From Bacteroidota bacterium (GTDB taxonomy: Bacteria > Bacteroidota > Bacteroidia > Bacteroidales > P3), in NCBI GenBank assembly GCA_023415495.1, contig JAEZKK010000011.1:1-64000 (forward strand): a DNA stretch of 64,000 nt, given 5' to 3'. Below are positions 8,064 to 16,817 of the stretch, piece after piece. The notes under the pieces are model-generated. The model did not search any database. It saw only the letters and a program-made list of their open reading frames with translations, and was not told the origin of the DNA. Each line of letters starts with the position of its first letter. The stretch's first letter is position 1. A program made the translations under genes and the position numbers.

Positions 8064-9704
8064 TTATTTCCCAAGGATTTTATTGTATTTTTCATGGTTA
8101 TCCAAGAGCTTAATAGCTTCTATTACCTCCTTATCATTCTTTAATAATGCTTCAATCCTCCCTTTTTGATTATGATATCTAACCACTATTTCAGATAATA
8201 AAACTTCTTTAATCTCATCTTTAAACTTAATTAAATCGTTTTTCTTATCCTCTTCAAATTTGGCTCTAATAATCTTAATCTCATTCATAATATCCTCGCT
8301 ATACTTCTCTCTCAAAGCAGATTTCTCCAATTCATCAAGTGTACGTTCCGATATTGTTGAATATGTGTAATCCTTATCCTTAATAAAATCTAAAAACTGA
8401 TTATATATCTCATCACTTATTTCAAACTCCTTTGGCAAAGCAATGCTTGGATTCTCATTTACAAACTTTGTTGCAAAGTCGAAGGCAAGGAATTTAGTTA
8501 TTATAGGATATATTATTGGGCTTGTATATTCCCTTTCCAAAACAATATCCGGCTCTATCCCAAAACCATCATAAACCACTCTTCCCCTCTTGGTTTTAAA
8601 CTCTTTCTTAAGGGAATCAGGAACCTTATTTGCTCTTCCTTCTTCATCTCTATGGGAGTAATCTATTGCTTGGATACATCTCCCACTTGGGATATAGTAT
8701 TTGGAAACTGTAACCTTAAGTTGAGTATTATAGGTTAGAGGGATAATATTCTGAACCAATCCCTTCCCAAATGTTCTCTGTCCCATAATTACAGCCCTAT
8801 CCAAATCCTGTAAACTTCCAGCTACAATCTCAGATGCAGAGGCAGATGCTCCATCTACAAGTATAATTAGAGGGATATTCAAATCATATGGAGAATAATT
8901 AGTTTTGAAGGTTTGATTCTTTTGAGAAATTTTTCCCTTTGTACTAACAATACTTTGTCCCTTCTCAACAAATATATTTACAATATCCACAGCCTCATTT
9001 AAAAGACCTCCCCCATTTCCTCTAAGGTCAATTATCAATCCCTTTAAACTATTGGATTTCTTTAATTCCTTAAATGCTGAAAGAATATTCCTCGAGGCGT
9101 TATTGGTAAATTCATTTAGTTTAATATAACCAATATCATTTGATACCATTCCATAATAAGGCACATTCTCAAGGGTAATCTCCTCTCTTGTGAACTTCTT
9201 TTCAATCTCTTTGCCTCCTCTAAGCACCTTAATACTTATCTGAGAACCAGCCTGCCCTCTAAGGAATTCTCTTACCTCATCTGAGTTTCTATCCTTAGTA
9301 CTATTACCATTTACCTCAAGGATAATATCTCCAGCTCTAAGACCTGCCTTATATGCAGGAAGGTTTTCGTAGGGTTCTGAAATTACAACCATTCCATTTT
9401 GTTGATGTATTAAAGCACCTATCCCTCCGTATTGGCCTAATAATTGGAGTTTAACATTTTCAATATCCGACTCTGGTATGAAATTAGTATAGGGGTCAAG
9501 CTTAAATAACATAGCATCAATTGCAGTTTTCACTAAATCTCCGGGATTAATATCATCCACATAATTAGTATGTATATTTCTATAAACCGAAGAAAAGATT
9601 TCCAGGTTCTTTGACATTTCAAAACCCTTATCTTCCTCTTGAGAATAAGCATTAAAGCTGTGAATAAATGCAATTAAGAGAATAAAAAACAATTTTTTCT
9701 TCAT
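8064..9704 (-). CDS. S41 family C-terminal processing peptidase with PDZ domain
   Basis: A periplasmic or secreted serine protease of the Ctp/tail-specific family. After a signal peptide (KKKLFFILLIAFIHSFNAYSQ) come an N-terminal helical region, a PDZ domain (GGIGALIHQQNG...YKAGLRAGDIILEVNG) and the S41 catalytic core with LIIDLRGNGGG, the nucleophile motif GASASASEIVAG and the catalytic Lys motif FGKGLVQ; a helical tail follows. An upstream in-frame Met at 9746 is unlikely, because the promoter element TATCTTTGC occupies 9728-9736, between that Met and the rest. I chose the ATG at 9704, which opens the signal peptide; ATGs at 9710 and 9713 are alternatives. Predicted length is 547 residues. 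Confidence 0.88.
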   Translation of the reverse strand: MKKKLFFILLIAFIHSFNAYSQEEDKGFEMSKNLEIFSSVYRNIHTNYVDDINPGDLVKTAIDAMLFKLDPYTNFIPESDIENVKLQLLGQYGGIGALIHQQNGMVVISEPYENLPAYKAGLRAGDIILEVNGNSTKDRNSDEVREFLRGQAGSQISIKVLRGGKEIEKKFTREEITLENVPYYGMVSNDIGYIKLNEFTNNASRNILSAFKELKKSNSLKGLIIDLRGNGGGLLNEAVDIVNIFVEKGQSIVSTKGKISQKNQTFKTNYSPYDLNIPLIILVDGASASASEIVAGSLQDLDRAVIMGQRTFGKGLVQNIIPLTYNTQLKVTVSKYYIPSGRCIQAIDYSHRDEEGRANKVPDSLKKEFKTKRGRVVYDGFGIEPDIVLEREYTSPIIYPIITKFLAFDFATKFVNENPSIALPKEFEISDEIYNQFLDFIKDKDYTYSTISERTLDELEKSALREKYSEDIMNEIKIIRAKFEEDKKNDLIKFKDEIKEVLLSEIVVRYHNQKGRIEALLKNDKEVIEAIKLLDNHEKYNKILGK

Positions 9705-9727
9705 ATCCATCATATTAATTTTATCAC

Positions 9728-9736
9728 GCAAAGATA
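9728..9736 (-). promoter_or_regulatory. Bacteroidota -7 promoter element (TATCTTTGC) for the S41 protease
   Basis: Minus-strand TATCTTTGC lies about 24 bp upstream of the chosen ATG (9704). It lies inside any ORF that would start at 9746, so it decides the start. Confidence 0.65.
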
Positions 9737-9822
9737 AGGCAAACAAACAAATCTAAAGCATAAATAATACATTATTATAAAAGATTTCTAATAAAAATCT
9801 TTCCAAATCATGAATTTATTCC

Positions 9823-9831
9823 TATTTTTGC
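9823..9831 (+). promoter_or_regulatory. Bacteroidota -7 promoter element (TATTTTTGC) for the PpiD-like gene
   Basis: TATTTTTGC lies 52 bp before the ATG at 9884, back to back with the divergent S41 protease promoter. Confidence 0.6.
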
Positions 9832-9883
9832 AAGCTATTTAATGAATAGAAAATTAATACATAATAAATAAACAATTTAAGTA

Positions 9884-12022
9884 ATGGCAATCATTGGAAG
9901 AATAAGACAAAAAGCAGGTTTAGCTGTAGTAGTTATTGCAATAGCAATTTTAGCGTTTATTTTCAACGACTTATTTACTCAATCCAATACTATCCCAAGC
10001 AATATTGCAAAGGTAAATGGTGTTGAGATAACAAGTAATGAACTAAATGAGGTTTCTCAAACAATAGAAACCAATATGAAGCAACAAAAACAAGATGATA
10101 ATCTTAGCCCAGAGGAAAGCTTCACTGCAAATCAACAAGCATTTAATGAATTATTTAACGAGAAACTACTTCAAGGAGAATACGAACTATTAGGAGTTGG
10201 AGTAAGTCAGGAAGAGATGAATGATATGTTTTTTGGAAATTTTATTCATCCTTTAGTAATGCAAAACTTTGCTGACCCTCAAACTGGTCAATATAATAAA
10301 CAAGCAATCTCTCAGTATATTTCTCAATTCGATAAACTTCCACTTGAGGAACAATTAAGCTGGAGAAACTTTGAGAAATACATAAAGAAAGCAAGACAAC
10401 AAGAAAAATACGAAAAGATTTTAGCTAAGAGTATGTATATGCCTTCAAAACTTGCATCACATATTAGCGATATATCTAATCAAGTGACTGATTCAAGATA
10501 TGTATTATTAAACTTCTCAACTGTTGCTGACAATACAATCAAGACAACAGAAGAAGATTACAAGAAATATTACGAAGAGCATAAAAACGAATTTAGAGTA
10601 GTTGAAACATTAAGAGATGTAGAATTTGTTAGATTCAATATTACTCCATCTGCTGAAGATATTAAATTTATCAATGATACTGTTGCAAGCACATTCGAAG
10701 TATTTAAGACAGTTCCTTACCATGAGCTTCCAAGTTTTGTATCTTCTGTTTCTGACTTAGTTTATGACAGTACATACTTTAAAAGAGAAGTATTAAACCA
10801 AATTTATCCTGATTCAATACTTTCTAAGGTTGGTGTTGGAGAATTTATCCCTCCTTTCCAAAATCAAAACTCTTGGGTAATGGGAAAACTTACTTCAGTT
10901 CAAGCTCGTCCTGATTCAGTTCGTTTTTCAAGCATTTTAATTCTTAACGAAAAAGCTGGTGGAGAAATAAAAAGAAGCCAAGCGGTAGCGACTCAATTAA
11001 AGGATAGTGTTTATAATTTATTAAAAGCAAATCCTGAAAGCTTTGAAACACAAGTTGCAAATTTCTCAGATGATCCAGAGGCAAAGAAGAATCTTGGAGA
11101 TGGTGGATGGTTATTAGATGGTAGCTTCCAACCTGATTTGAATTCAAAGATAATTGAAACTCCTATTAATGGAATATTTGTTCATAGCATTCCAAATGAT
11201 ATGGGATATTGGATTATTAAGGTAACTGGTAAGACTACTCCTATTAATAAATTGAGAATGGCTACTATCACTATGGAGATTAGACCAAGCGAACAAACAA
11301 TTAATCAAGTTAGAGATAAGGCTAATACTTTCTTAGGCGAGGCGAGCAATATGACTACCTTTACCTCTGCAGCTCAAAAACAAAATCTAAATATCCTTAC
11401 TTCTCCTAACCTTAGAGAAACAGATTTTCAATTAAACGGAACTCCTTATGCAAGAGAAATAGTAAGATGGGCATATAATAAGGACACTAAGAAGGGTGAT
11501 GTAGCTCCTGAGATATATGAATTACCTGATATGTTTGTGGTAGTAGGTCTAAAGGATATTAAAGAAAAAGGTATTTTATCTCTTGAACAAGTAAAACCTT
11601 TTATCGAAAATATGGTTAGAATTGAAAAGAAGGCAGAAATACTAACTAAAAAAGCAGAGGATTTAATCAAGACTGATAAGAATCTTAACTCAATTGCAGC
11701 TAAACTAAATATAAGTGTTGATTCTGCTCAAAACGTATCTTTCAATGATGCTTATTTTGTACAAGCAGGTCCTGAGATGAGGGTATTAGGTTCTTTGGCA
11801 AGTGCTAAGAGCAAAGGAATTCAAAAACCTATTAAGGGATATAATGGAATTTATATTATTGATATTGATAATATAAGACAAAAACCAGTAAAAGAAGATC
11901 CTAAAATGATTCAACAATCATTTGAAATGAAAACAATGCAAAAGACAAGTCAATTGCGTTTACCTATTCAAGTACTTTTAGGAAAAGCAAAGGTAGAATC
12001 AAATTTCAGTTTCTTCTATTAG
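9884..12022 (+). CDS. Membrane-anchored SurA/PpiD-like peptidyl-prolyl isomerase
   Basis: A 712-residue foldase. One N-terminal transmembrane anchor (residues ~12-29, GLAVVVIAIAILAFIFND) places the rest in the periplasm, followed by a SurA_N/PpiD-type helical chaperone domain (SNIAKVNGVEITSNELNEV...). A central parvulin-like domain at ~345-450 (FSSILILNEKAGGEIKRSQAVATQLKDSV...FSDDPEAKKNLGDGGWLLDGSFQPDLNSKI...GYWIIKVTGK) carries the usual rotamase landmarks, with a second degenerate one near 530-680. Architecture and length match PpiD-like proteins of Bacteroidota, which help outer-membrane proteins fold. Monocistronic, ended by the terminator at 12047-12080. Confidence 0.85.
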   Translation: MAIIGRIRQKAGLAVVVIAIAILAFIFNDLFTQSNTIPSNIAKVNGVEITSNELNEVSQTIETNMKQQKQDDNLSPEESFTANQQAFNELFNEKLLQGEYELLGVGVSQEEMNDMFFGNFIHPLVMQNFADPQTGQYNKQAISQYISQFDKLPLEEQLSWRNFEKYIKKARQQEKYEKILAKSMYMPSKLASHISDISNQVTDSRYVLLNFSTVADNTIKTTEEDYKKYYEEHKNEFRVVETLRDVEFVRFNITPSAEDIKFINDTVASTFEVFKTVPYHELPSFVSSVSDLVYDSTYFKREVLNQIYPDSILSKVGVGEFIPPFQNQNSWVMGKLTSVQARPDSVRFSSILILNEKAGGEIKRSQAVATQLKDSVYNLLKANPESFETQVANFSDDPEAKKNLGDGGWLLDGSFQPDLNSKIIETPINGIFVHSIPNDMGYWIIKVTGKTTPINKLRMATITMEIRPSEQTINQVRDKANTFLGEASNMTTFTSAAQKQNLNILTSPNLRETDFQLNGTPYAREIVRWAYNKDTKKGDVAPEIYELPDMFVVVGLKDIKEKGILSLEQVKPFIENMVRIEKKAEILTKKAEDLIKTDKNLNSIAAKLNISVDSAQNVSFNDAYFVQAGPEMRVLGSLASAKSKGIQKPIKGYNGIYIIDIDNIRQKPVKEDPKMIQQSFEMKTMQKTSQLRLPIQVLLGKAKVESNFSFFY

Positions 12023-12046
12023 GACTTTATTTAGCTATTAAATAAT

Positions 12047-12080
12047 AAAAGCACCTTAGAAAACTAAGGTGCTTTTTGTT
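12047..12080. terminator. Bidirectional terminator between the PpiD-like and sigma factor genes
   Basis: A 13-bp stem (AAAAGCACCTTAG / CTAAGGTGCTTTT) closes an AAAA loop, with T-runs on both strands. It lies between convergent genes. Confidence 0.9.
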
Positions 12081-12122
12081 TAAGTAACCATTTAAAAAAA
12101 GCAAAAACATCATGAATATAGA

Positions 12123-12620
12123 TTATGATTCAAGAGCTTTAATAATATTTTTTCTTGCCATATGAATTCTACTCTTTACTGTGCCAATATTTATATTTTG
12201 TAATTCAGCAATTTCGTTATACTTATAACCTTGTTGTACCATTTCAAAAGGAATCTTCTGATGGTCATCGAGAGTATCAATAGCAAATTTAATTTCTTTA
12301 ATATTTAATTCTTCGTCAGCCCTTGTATAGTCGCTCTTATGCAAATTACCCAAAGCTATCAAATCGAAATTACTATCCATTATTAGATTAATCCTTTGTC
12401 TTCTTCTGTAATTATTAATAAAAATATTCTTTAGAATAGTAAATAGCCAAGCTTTTATATTAGTGTCTTCTTTGAAAAACTCTTTTTTCAATAATGCCTT
12501 TAACATTGTTTCCTGGACTAAATCTCTCGATTCCTCTTTGTTTGAGGTCAAACTTAATGCAAAATAATCTAAACTTTCTTTGTGGGAAATTACAATATCT
12601 TCAAATTCTAGCTTGCTCAT
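12123..12620 (-). CDS. ECF-type RNA polymerase sigma factor
   Basis: A 165-residue sigma-70 family protein with only regions 2 and 4. Region 2 spans ~25-95 (ESRDLVQETMLKALLKKEFFKEDTNIKAWLFTILKN then IFINNYRRRQR). Region 4 spans ~112-162 (DDHQKIPFEMVQQGYKYNEIAELQNINIGTVKSRIHMARKN), containing the helix-turn-helix. This is the size of an ECF sigma factor. No anti-sigma gene lies next to it: the neighbours are a foldase (convergent) and a peptidase (divergent). Its signal is therefore not apparent from context. Confidence 0.9.
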   Translation of the reverse strand: MSKLEFEDIVISHKESLDYFALSLTSNKEESRDLVQETMLKALLKKEFFKEDTNIKAWLFTILKNIFINNYRRRQRINLIMDSNFDLIALGNLHKSDYTRADEELNIKEIKFAIDTLDDHQKIPFEMVQQGYKYNEIAELQNINIGTVKSRIHMARKNIIKALES

Positions 12621-13103
12621 AGTGTTTGTATTTTTAAGTTATTAAAAGTCTTTACATGCATATTAACAATTATTATACCAAGTTTAATATGTAAAGAATA
12701 AATCCATAGGGTTATTTAATATAAACTATTTTAGATTTACTTATTATCAAGTCATTATAATTATAATTTAACTCACATTTAATTTAACTATAATTTCATA
12801 GAGATAATCTATTAATCCTCTTTTCGGACACGAATTATAAGCAGGGAAAGCAAAAGAAAAAGGATAAAAATAATTACTACTGATTTACATCTATTTATGC
12901 GAACAAATAATAATGTCTAATTGGAATTATCTTATATTGAAATATTATCAATCTTATTAATAAACAAAGGATTTAGACTTATTCTAAATTCACTTGTCCG
13001 TATTTCAAACCTAATTGTATTAACCTGTACTCATTTCGGACGCATTCTGGATTTTTAAATTAGAGATATTATTTGTAGTTTTGCAATCAGTAATTAATAA
13101 ACA
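12621..13103. other. 483-bp intergenic region between divergent sigma factor and S46 peptidase genes
   Basis: Very AT-rich, with no supportable ORF. Two similar TTTCGGAC words lie at ~12822 and ~13034, and an opposite-facing GTCCG at ~12996. A TAGTTTTGC promoter element is at 13076-13084. Nothing else stands out. Confidence 0.6.
13076..13084 (+). promoter_or_regulatory. Bacteroidota -7 promoter element (TAGTTTTGC) for the S46 peptidase
   Basis: TAGTTTTGC lies 20 bp upstream of the ATG at 13104. Confidence 0.6.
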
Positions 13104-15272
13104 ATGAATATTATGCTTAGAAAAACAACCTTATTATTATTAATAGTAACACTTCTTACACCAAGCTTTTTAAAAGCCGACGAGGGTATGTGGTTACCAA
13201 TTCTGCTGAACAAAAGAGAAGCAGATATGAAGAAAAACGGAATGAAGATTAGTGCTGAAGATATATATAGTGTTAATCAATCCTCTTTAAAAGACGCTAT
13301 TATGATTTTTGGTAGAGGTTGCACTGGAGAGTTTGTCTCTCCTCAAGGGCTTCTACTTACTAACCATCATTGTGGTTACTCTAATATTGTATCTCTAAGC
13401 ACTGTTGAAAGAGATTATCTTACTAACGGGTTTTGGGCTTATAATATGGAAGAAGAACTCCCTTGCCCTGGACTTTCAATTACTCAGTTGATTTATATGG
13501 AAGACGTAACTAATAGGGTTTTAGAAGAGGTGAGTCCGAAAATGAGCGAAAAGGAAAGGAATAAATTGATAGAAAGGAATATTAAAGAGATAGTGGAGAT
13601 GGCTACTAAGGATAATCATTATGAGGCTGAGGTAAAACCATTCTATTATGGCAATCAATATTTTCTATATGTTAACGAGGTGTTTAATGATATTAGATTA
13701 GTAGGAGCACCTCCTTCAAATATTGGAAAGTTTGGTGGAGATACTGATAATTGGATGTGGCCAAGACATACTGGTGACTTTTCTATGTTCAGGGTTTATG
13801 CAAACAAGGATAATAAACCTGCAAAATACTCTAAGGATAATATACCTTATACTCCAAAACAACATTTAAAAATAAATATTAAAGGAGTAGAGGAAGGAGA
13901 TTTTACCTTTGTATTTGGCTATCCTGGAAGAACCCAACAATATCTAAGCTCTCACGCAGTAGATCAAATAGCTAATTTTGAAAATCCTACAAGAATTAAG
14001 CTAAGAGATGAAAGACTTAAGATTTATAAGCATGCTATGGAACAAAGCCCAAGCCAAAGACTTCGCTACTCAGCTCCTGTTGCAGGGATTGCTAATGGTT
14101 GGAAGAAATGGATTGGAGAAACAAATGGCATAAAGAGACTTAATGTTGTGGATAACAAAAAAGAATTTGAAAGAGAGTTTGATATTTGGGCAAATACCAC
14201 AGAGGCAAGAAAGGAAGAATACTCTGGAATAATCAATGGCTTTAAACAAACATACGAAATCAAAGCTAAACATGAGATGCCTTATATTTACTTAAGCGAA
14301 GCTGTTTTAGCAAGCGATTTTATGAAAAATGCAAGAGAGATTCTTTCATTAAGCACCCTAAAAGCGAAAAATGATGAAAAGAATTTCAATATAAGAGCAG
14401 AGGCAAGCAAGAAGAAATTCTCCACTTATTTCAATAACGATTTTCTTAATCACTCAATTGTAGATAAAGAGATATTTATCAAGACCATGAGCATATTTTA
14501 TGAAGATTATGCAAAGGCAAATAACCCATGGTTAAGAGAAAAAGTTGAGAAGAAACACAAAGGAAACCCAAATAAGTATTTTGAAGAGATTTATAATAAG
14601 TCTATTCTTAGCGACGAAAAGAAAACTAAGAAACTTCTTAGTAAGTTCAGCGAGAAAAAAGCATTGAAAGACCCTGCAATTGAAATCTTTTCTTATATAT
14701 TTAATGATGTATTAGATAATAATACACCTGTGTTAAGCGAAATAGATACAAAATTAGATAGTCTTTACAGAATCTATGTCAAAGGTCAGATGGAGATGAT
14801 ATCTAACAAAGAATTTTATCCTGATGCTAATTTTACTCTAAGAGTAGCTTATGGAAATATCGAGCCTTATTACCCAAGAGATGGTGTAAAGTACGAAACC
14901 TATACTACAATAGAAGGAATTATGGAGAAAGAGAATCCTGAGATTTATGATTATGTAGTTGTACCAAAGCTAAAGGAATTATACCTTAAGAAGGACTATG
15001 GTCAGTACAAGAACGCCAAAGGAGAACTACCAGTTGCTTTTATCGCATCTAACCATACCACAGGAGGAAACTCAGGTTCTCCGGTTTTGAATGCTAATGG
15101 CGAGCTAATAGGAATTAATTTCGACCGTTGTTGGGAAGGGACCATGAGTGATATAGCTTATGACGTAACTCAATGCAGAAATATCTCAATAGATATAAGA
15201 TATCTTCTATTTATAGTGGATAAACTCGCAGGAGCAGAGAACTTAATCAAAGAAATGACTATAATTAAATAA
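13104..15272 (+). CDS. S46 family dipeptidyl peptidase, DPP11-like (Asp/Glu-specific)
   Basis: A 722-residue periplasmic serine exopeptidase that releases dipeptides from peptide N-termini. A signal peptide (MLRKTTLLLLIVTLLTPSFLKA) precedes the mature start DEGMWLP. The trypsin-like triad is visible: TNHHCGY (His88/89), HTGDFSMFRVY (Asp226) and GGNSGSP (Ser657). The segment GINFDRCWEG places Arg675 exactly 18 residues after the nucleophile. In the Porphyromonas enzymes an Arg at this relative position marks DPP11 (Asp/Glu at P1), whereas Gly marks DPP7; I therefore call it DPP11-like. Such enzymes support growth on peptides in asaccharolytic Bacteroidota. Confidence 0.88.
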   Translation: MNIMLRKTTLLLLIVTLLTPSFLKADEGMWLPILLNKREADMKKNGMKISAEDIYSVNQSSLKDAIMIFGRGCTGEFVSPQGLLLTNHHCGYSNIVSLSTVERDYLTNGFWAYNMEEELPCPGLSITQLIYMEDVTNRVLEEVSPKMSEKERNKLIERNIKEIVEMATKDNHYEAEVKPFYYGNQYFLYVNEVFNDIRLVGAPPSNIGKFGGDTDNWMWPRHTGDFSMFRVYANKDNKPAKYSKDNIPYTPKQHLKINIKGVEEGDFTFVFGYPGRTQQYLSSHAVDQIANFENPTRIKLRDERLKIYKHAMEQSPSQRLRYSAPVAGIANGWKKWIGETNGIKRLNVVDNKKEFEREFDIWANTTEARKEEYSGIINGFKQTYEIKAKHEMPYIYLSEAVLASDFMKNAREILSLSTLKAKNDEKNFNIRAEASKKKFSTYFNNDFLNHSIVDKEIFIKTMSIFYEDYAKANNPWLREKVEKKHKGNPNKYFEEIYNKSILSDEKKTKKLLSKFSEKKALKDPAIEIFSYIFNDVLDNNTPVLSEIDTKLDSLYRIYVKGQMEMISNKEFYPDANFTLRVAYGNIEPYYPRDGVKYETYTTIEGIMEKENPEIYDYVVVPKLKELYLKKDYGQYKNAKGELPVAFIASNHTTGGNSGSPVLNANGELIGINFDRCWEGTMSDIAYDVTQCRNISIDIRYLLFIVDKLAGAENLIKEMTIIK

Positions 15273-15346
15273 TTATAAAGTATTTAAATCAAAGAAAAAG
15301 AAAATTTTATCAAGAGAAAACAAAATTAAACTTGATTTAAATCTAA

Positions 15347-15427
15347 AACAATGCCATTGTTTTGCCAAAATAACCGCATTGTTTTAATGAAACAATGGCA
15401 TTGTTTGGTCGAAACAATGCCATTATT
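15347..15427. repeat. Palindromic-word array, word AACAATGCCATTGTT, 4 copies, 22-bp period
   Basis: Fifteen-mers start at 15347, 15369 (degenerate left half, CGCATTGTT intact), 15391 (central base inverted: AACAATGGCATTGTT) and 15413 (ending ATT), exactly 22 bp apart with 7-bp spacers. The array fills the gap between the convergent S46 peptidase and purM genes. No separate T-rich terminator hairpin is seen here, so neighbouring words pairing in RNA could serve that role. Confidence 0.93.
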
Positions 15428-15474
15428 TTGTTTTTATATCAAATAAAAACTCAGCGAAACAAGGTATAATTAGA

Positions 15475-16641
15475 TTAATATTTGAATTCGCCGTATGGGG
15501 ATTTGATTGTTAGGGTTTTTGTTTGGCTTTCTTCTACTCTTCCTATGATTTGAGCATCTACTCCGAAGCTTTGGCTGATTTTAATTATCTCTTGAGCTGT
15601 TTCGTTGTCCGTATAAATCTCCATTCTGTGTCCCATATTGAAGACCTTATACATTTCTTGCCAAGTGGTTTGGCTTTGCTCTTGAATCATTTCAAATAAT
15701 GGTGGAATTGGGAATAGATTATCCTTAATTATATGTACATTATCTACAAAATGAAGAACCTTGGTTTGAGCTCCTCCACTACAATGAACTATACCATTTA
15801 TATCCTTGCGATATTTATCTAATACCTTCTTGATTATTGGAGCATAGGTTCTGGTTGGAGAAAGAACAAGCTTACCAGCATCAACCCCCTCTACCTTTGT
15901 TGAAGAGATTAACTCCATATTTCCACAATAAACTACCTCATCGCTTAGAGAATTATCATAACTCTCAGGATATTTCTTAGCTAAAGACTTAGAAAACACA
16001 TCATGTCTTGCAGAAGTAAGCCCATTACTGCCCATACCTCCGTTATAATCTGTTTCGTAGTTAGCCTTTCCAAAGGAAGCAAGCCCTACTATTACATTTC
16101 CTGGTTTAATATTATGATTAGAAATTATATCCTCTCTCTTTGCTCTTGCAACAACGGTACTATCAACAATTATTGTCCTAACCAAATCTCCTACATCGGC
16201 AGTTTCTCCACCTGTGGAGTATATACCTATGCCCATATCCCTAAGTTCTTGCAAAAACTCTTCTGTTCCATTTATAATTGCTGAGATAACCTCACCCGGA
16301 ACAAGGTTTTTGTTTCTTCCAATCGTTGAGGAAAGCAATATATTGTCGGTAATCCCAACGCAAAGCAAATCATCAAGGTTCATAACAATAGCATCAATGG
16401 CTATTCCCTTCCAAACAGATATATCTCCAGTCTCTTTCCAATACATATAAGCCAATGAAGATTTTGTTCCAGCACCATCGGCATGCATAACCATACAATA
16501 ATCCTCATCACCAGTAAGACTATCCTCAACAACCTTACAAAAAGCTTTTGGGAATAAACCTTTATCTATATTTTTTATAGCATTATGCACATCTTCCTTA
16601 GATGCAGACACTCCTCTTAAATTATATTTCTCCTTATTCAT
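15475..16641 (-). CDS. purM: Phosphoribosylformylglycinamidine cyclo-ligase (AIR synthase)
   Basis: A 388-residue PurM: ATP-dependent cyclisation of FGAM to AIR, the fifth step of purine synthesis, in the cytoplasm. The N-terminal segment CMVMHADGAGTKSSLAY, the central AIDAIVMNLDDLLCVGITDNILLSSTIGRNKNLVPGEVISAIING, and GIGIYSTGGETADVGDLVRTIIVDSTVVAR are all characteristic of the AIR synthase N-domain; the C-domain includes GIVHCSGGAQTKVLHF and NMGHRMEIY. Its length matches the slightly long Bacteroidota form. It has its own promoter element at 16660-16668. The purine gene purE lies 39 kb away, so the pathway is not clustered. Confidence 0.92.
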   Translation of the reverse strand: MNKEKYNLRGVSASKEDVHNAIKNIDKGLFPKAFCKVVEDSLTGDEDYCMVMHADGAGTKSSLAYMYWKETGDISVWKGIAIDAIVMNLDDLLCVGITDNILLSSTIGRNKNLVPGEVISAIINGTEEFLQELRDMGIGIYSTGGETADVGDLVRTIIVDSTVVARAKREDIISNHNIKPGNVIVGLASFGKANYETDYNGGMGSNGLTSARHDVFSKSLAKKYPESYDNSLSDEVVYCGNMELISSTKVEGVDAGKLVLSPTRTYAPIIKKVLDKYRKDINGIVHCSGGAQTKVLHFVDNVHIIKDNLFPIPPLFEMIQEQSQTTWQEMYKVFNMGHRMEIYTDNETAQEIIKISQSFGVDAQIIGRVEESQTKTLTIKSPYGEFKY

Positions 16642-16659
16642 AATATTCTCTTTTCGTTT

Positions 16660-16668
16660 GCAAATTTA
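16660..16668 (-). promoter_or_regulatory. Bacteroidota -7 promoter element (TAAATTTGC) for purM
   Basis: Minus-strand TAAATTTGC lies 19 bp upstream of the purM ATG, implying a very short leader. Confidence 0.6.
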
Positions 16669-16817
16669 CAGCCTTTTTTCCAAACCAAATAATTTATTTA
16701 TACGTATAGGATTATTGACTAAATGATATAAATAATATCAATTGCTCAATAAATAAATTATTTTTACCAATTAGAACAAATATAAATTAGATTTGTTTAA
16801 GTTATTAAAGCACGATT

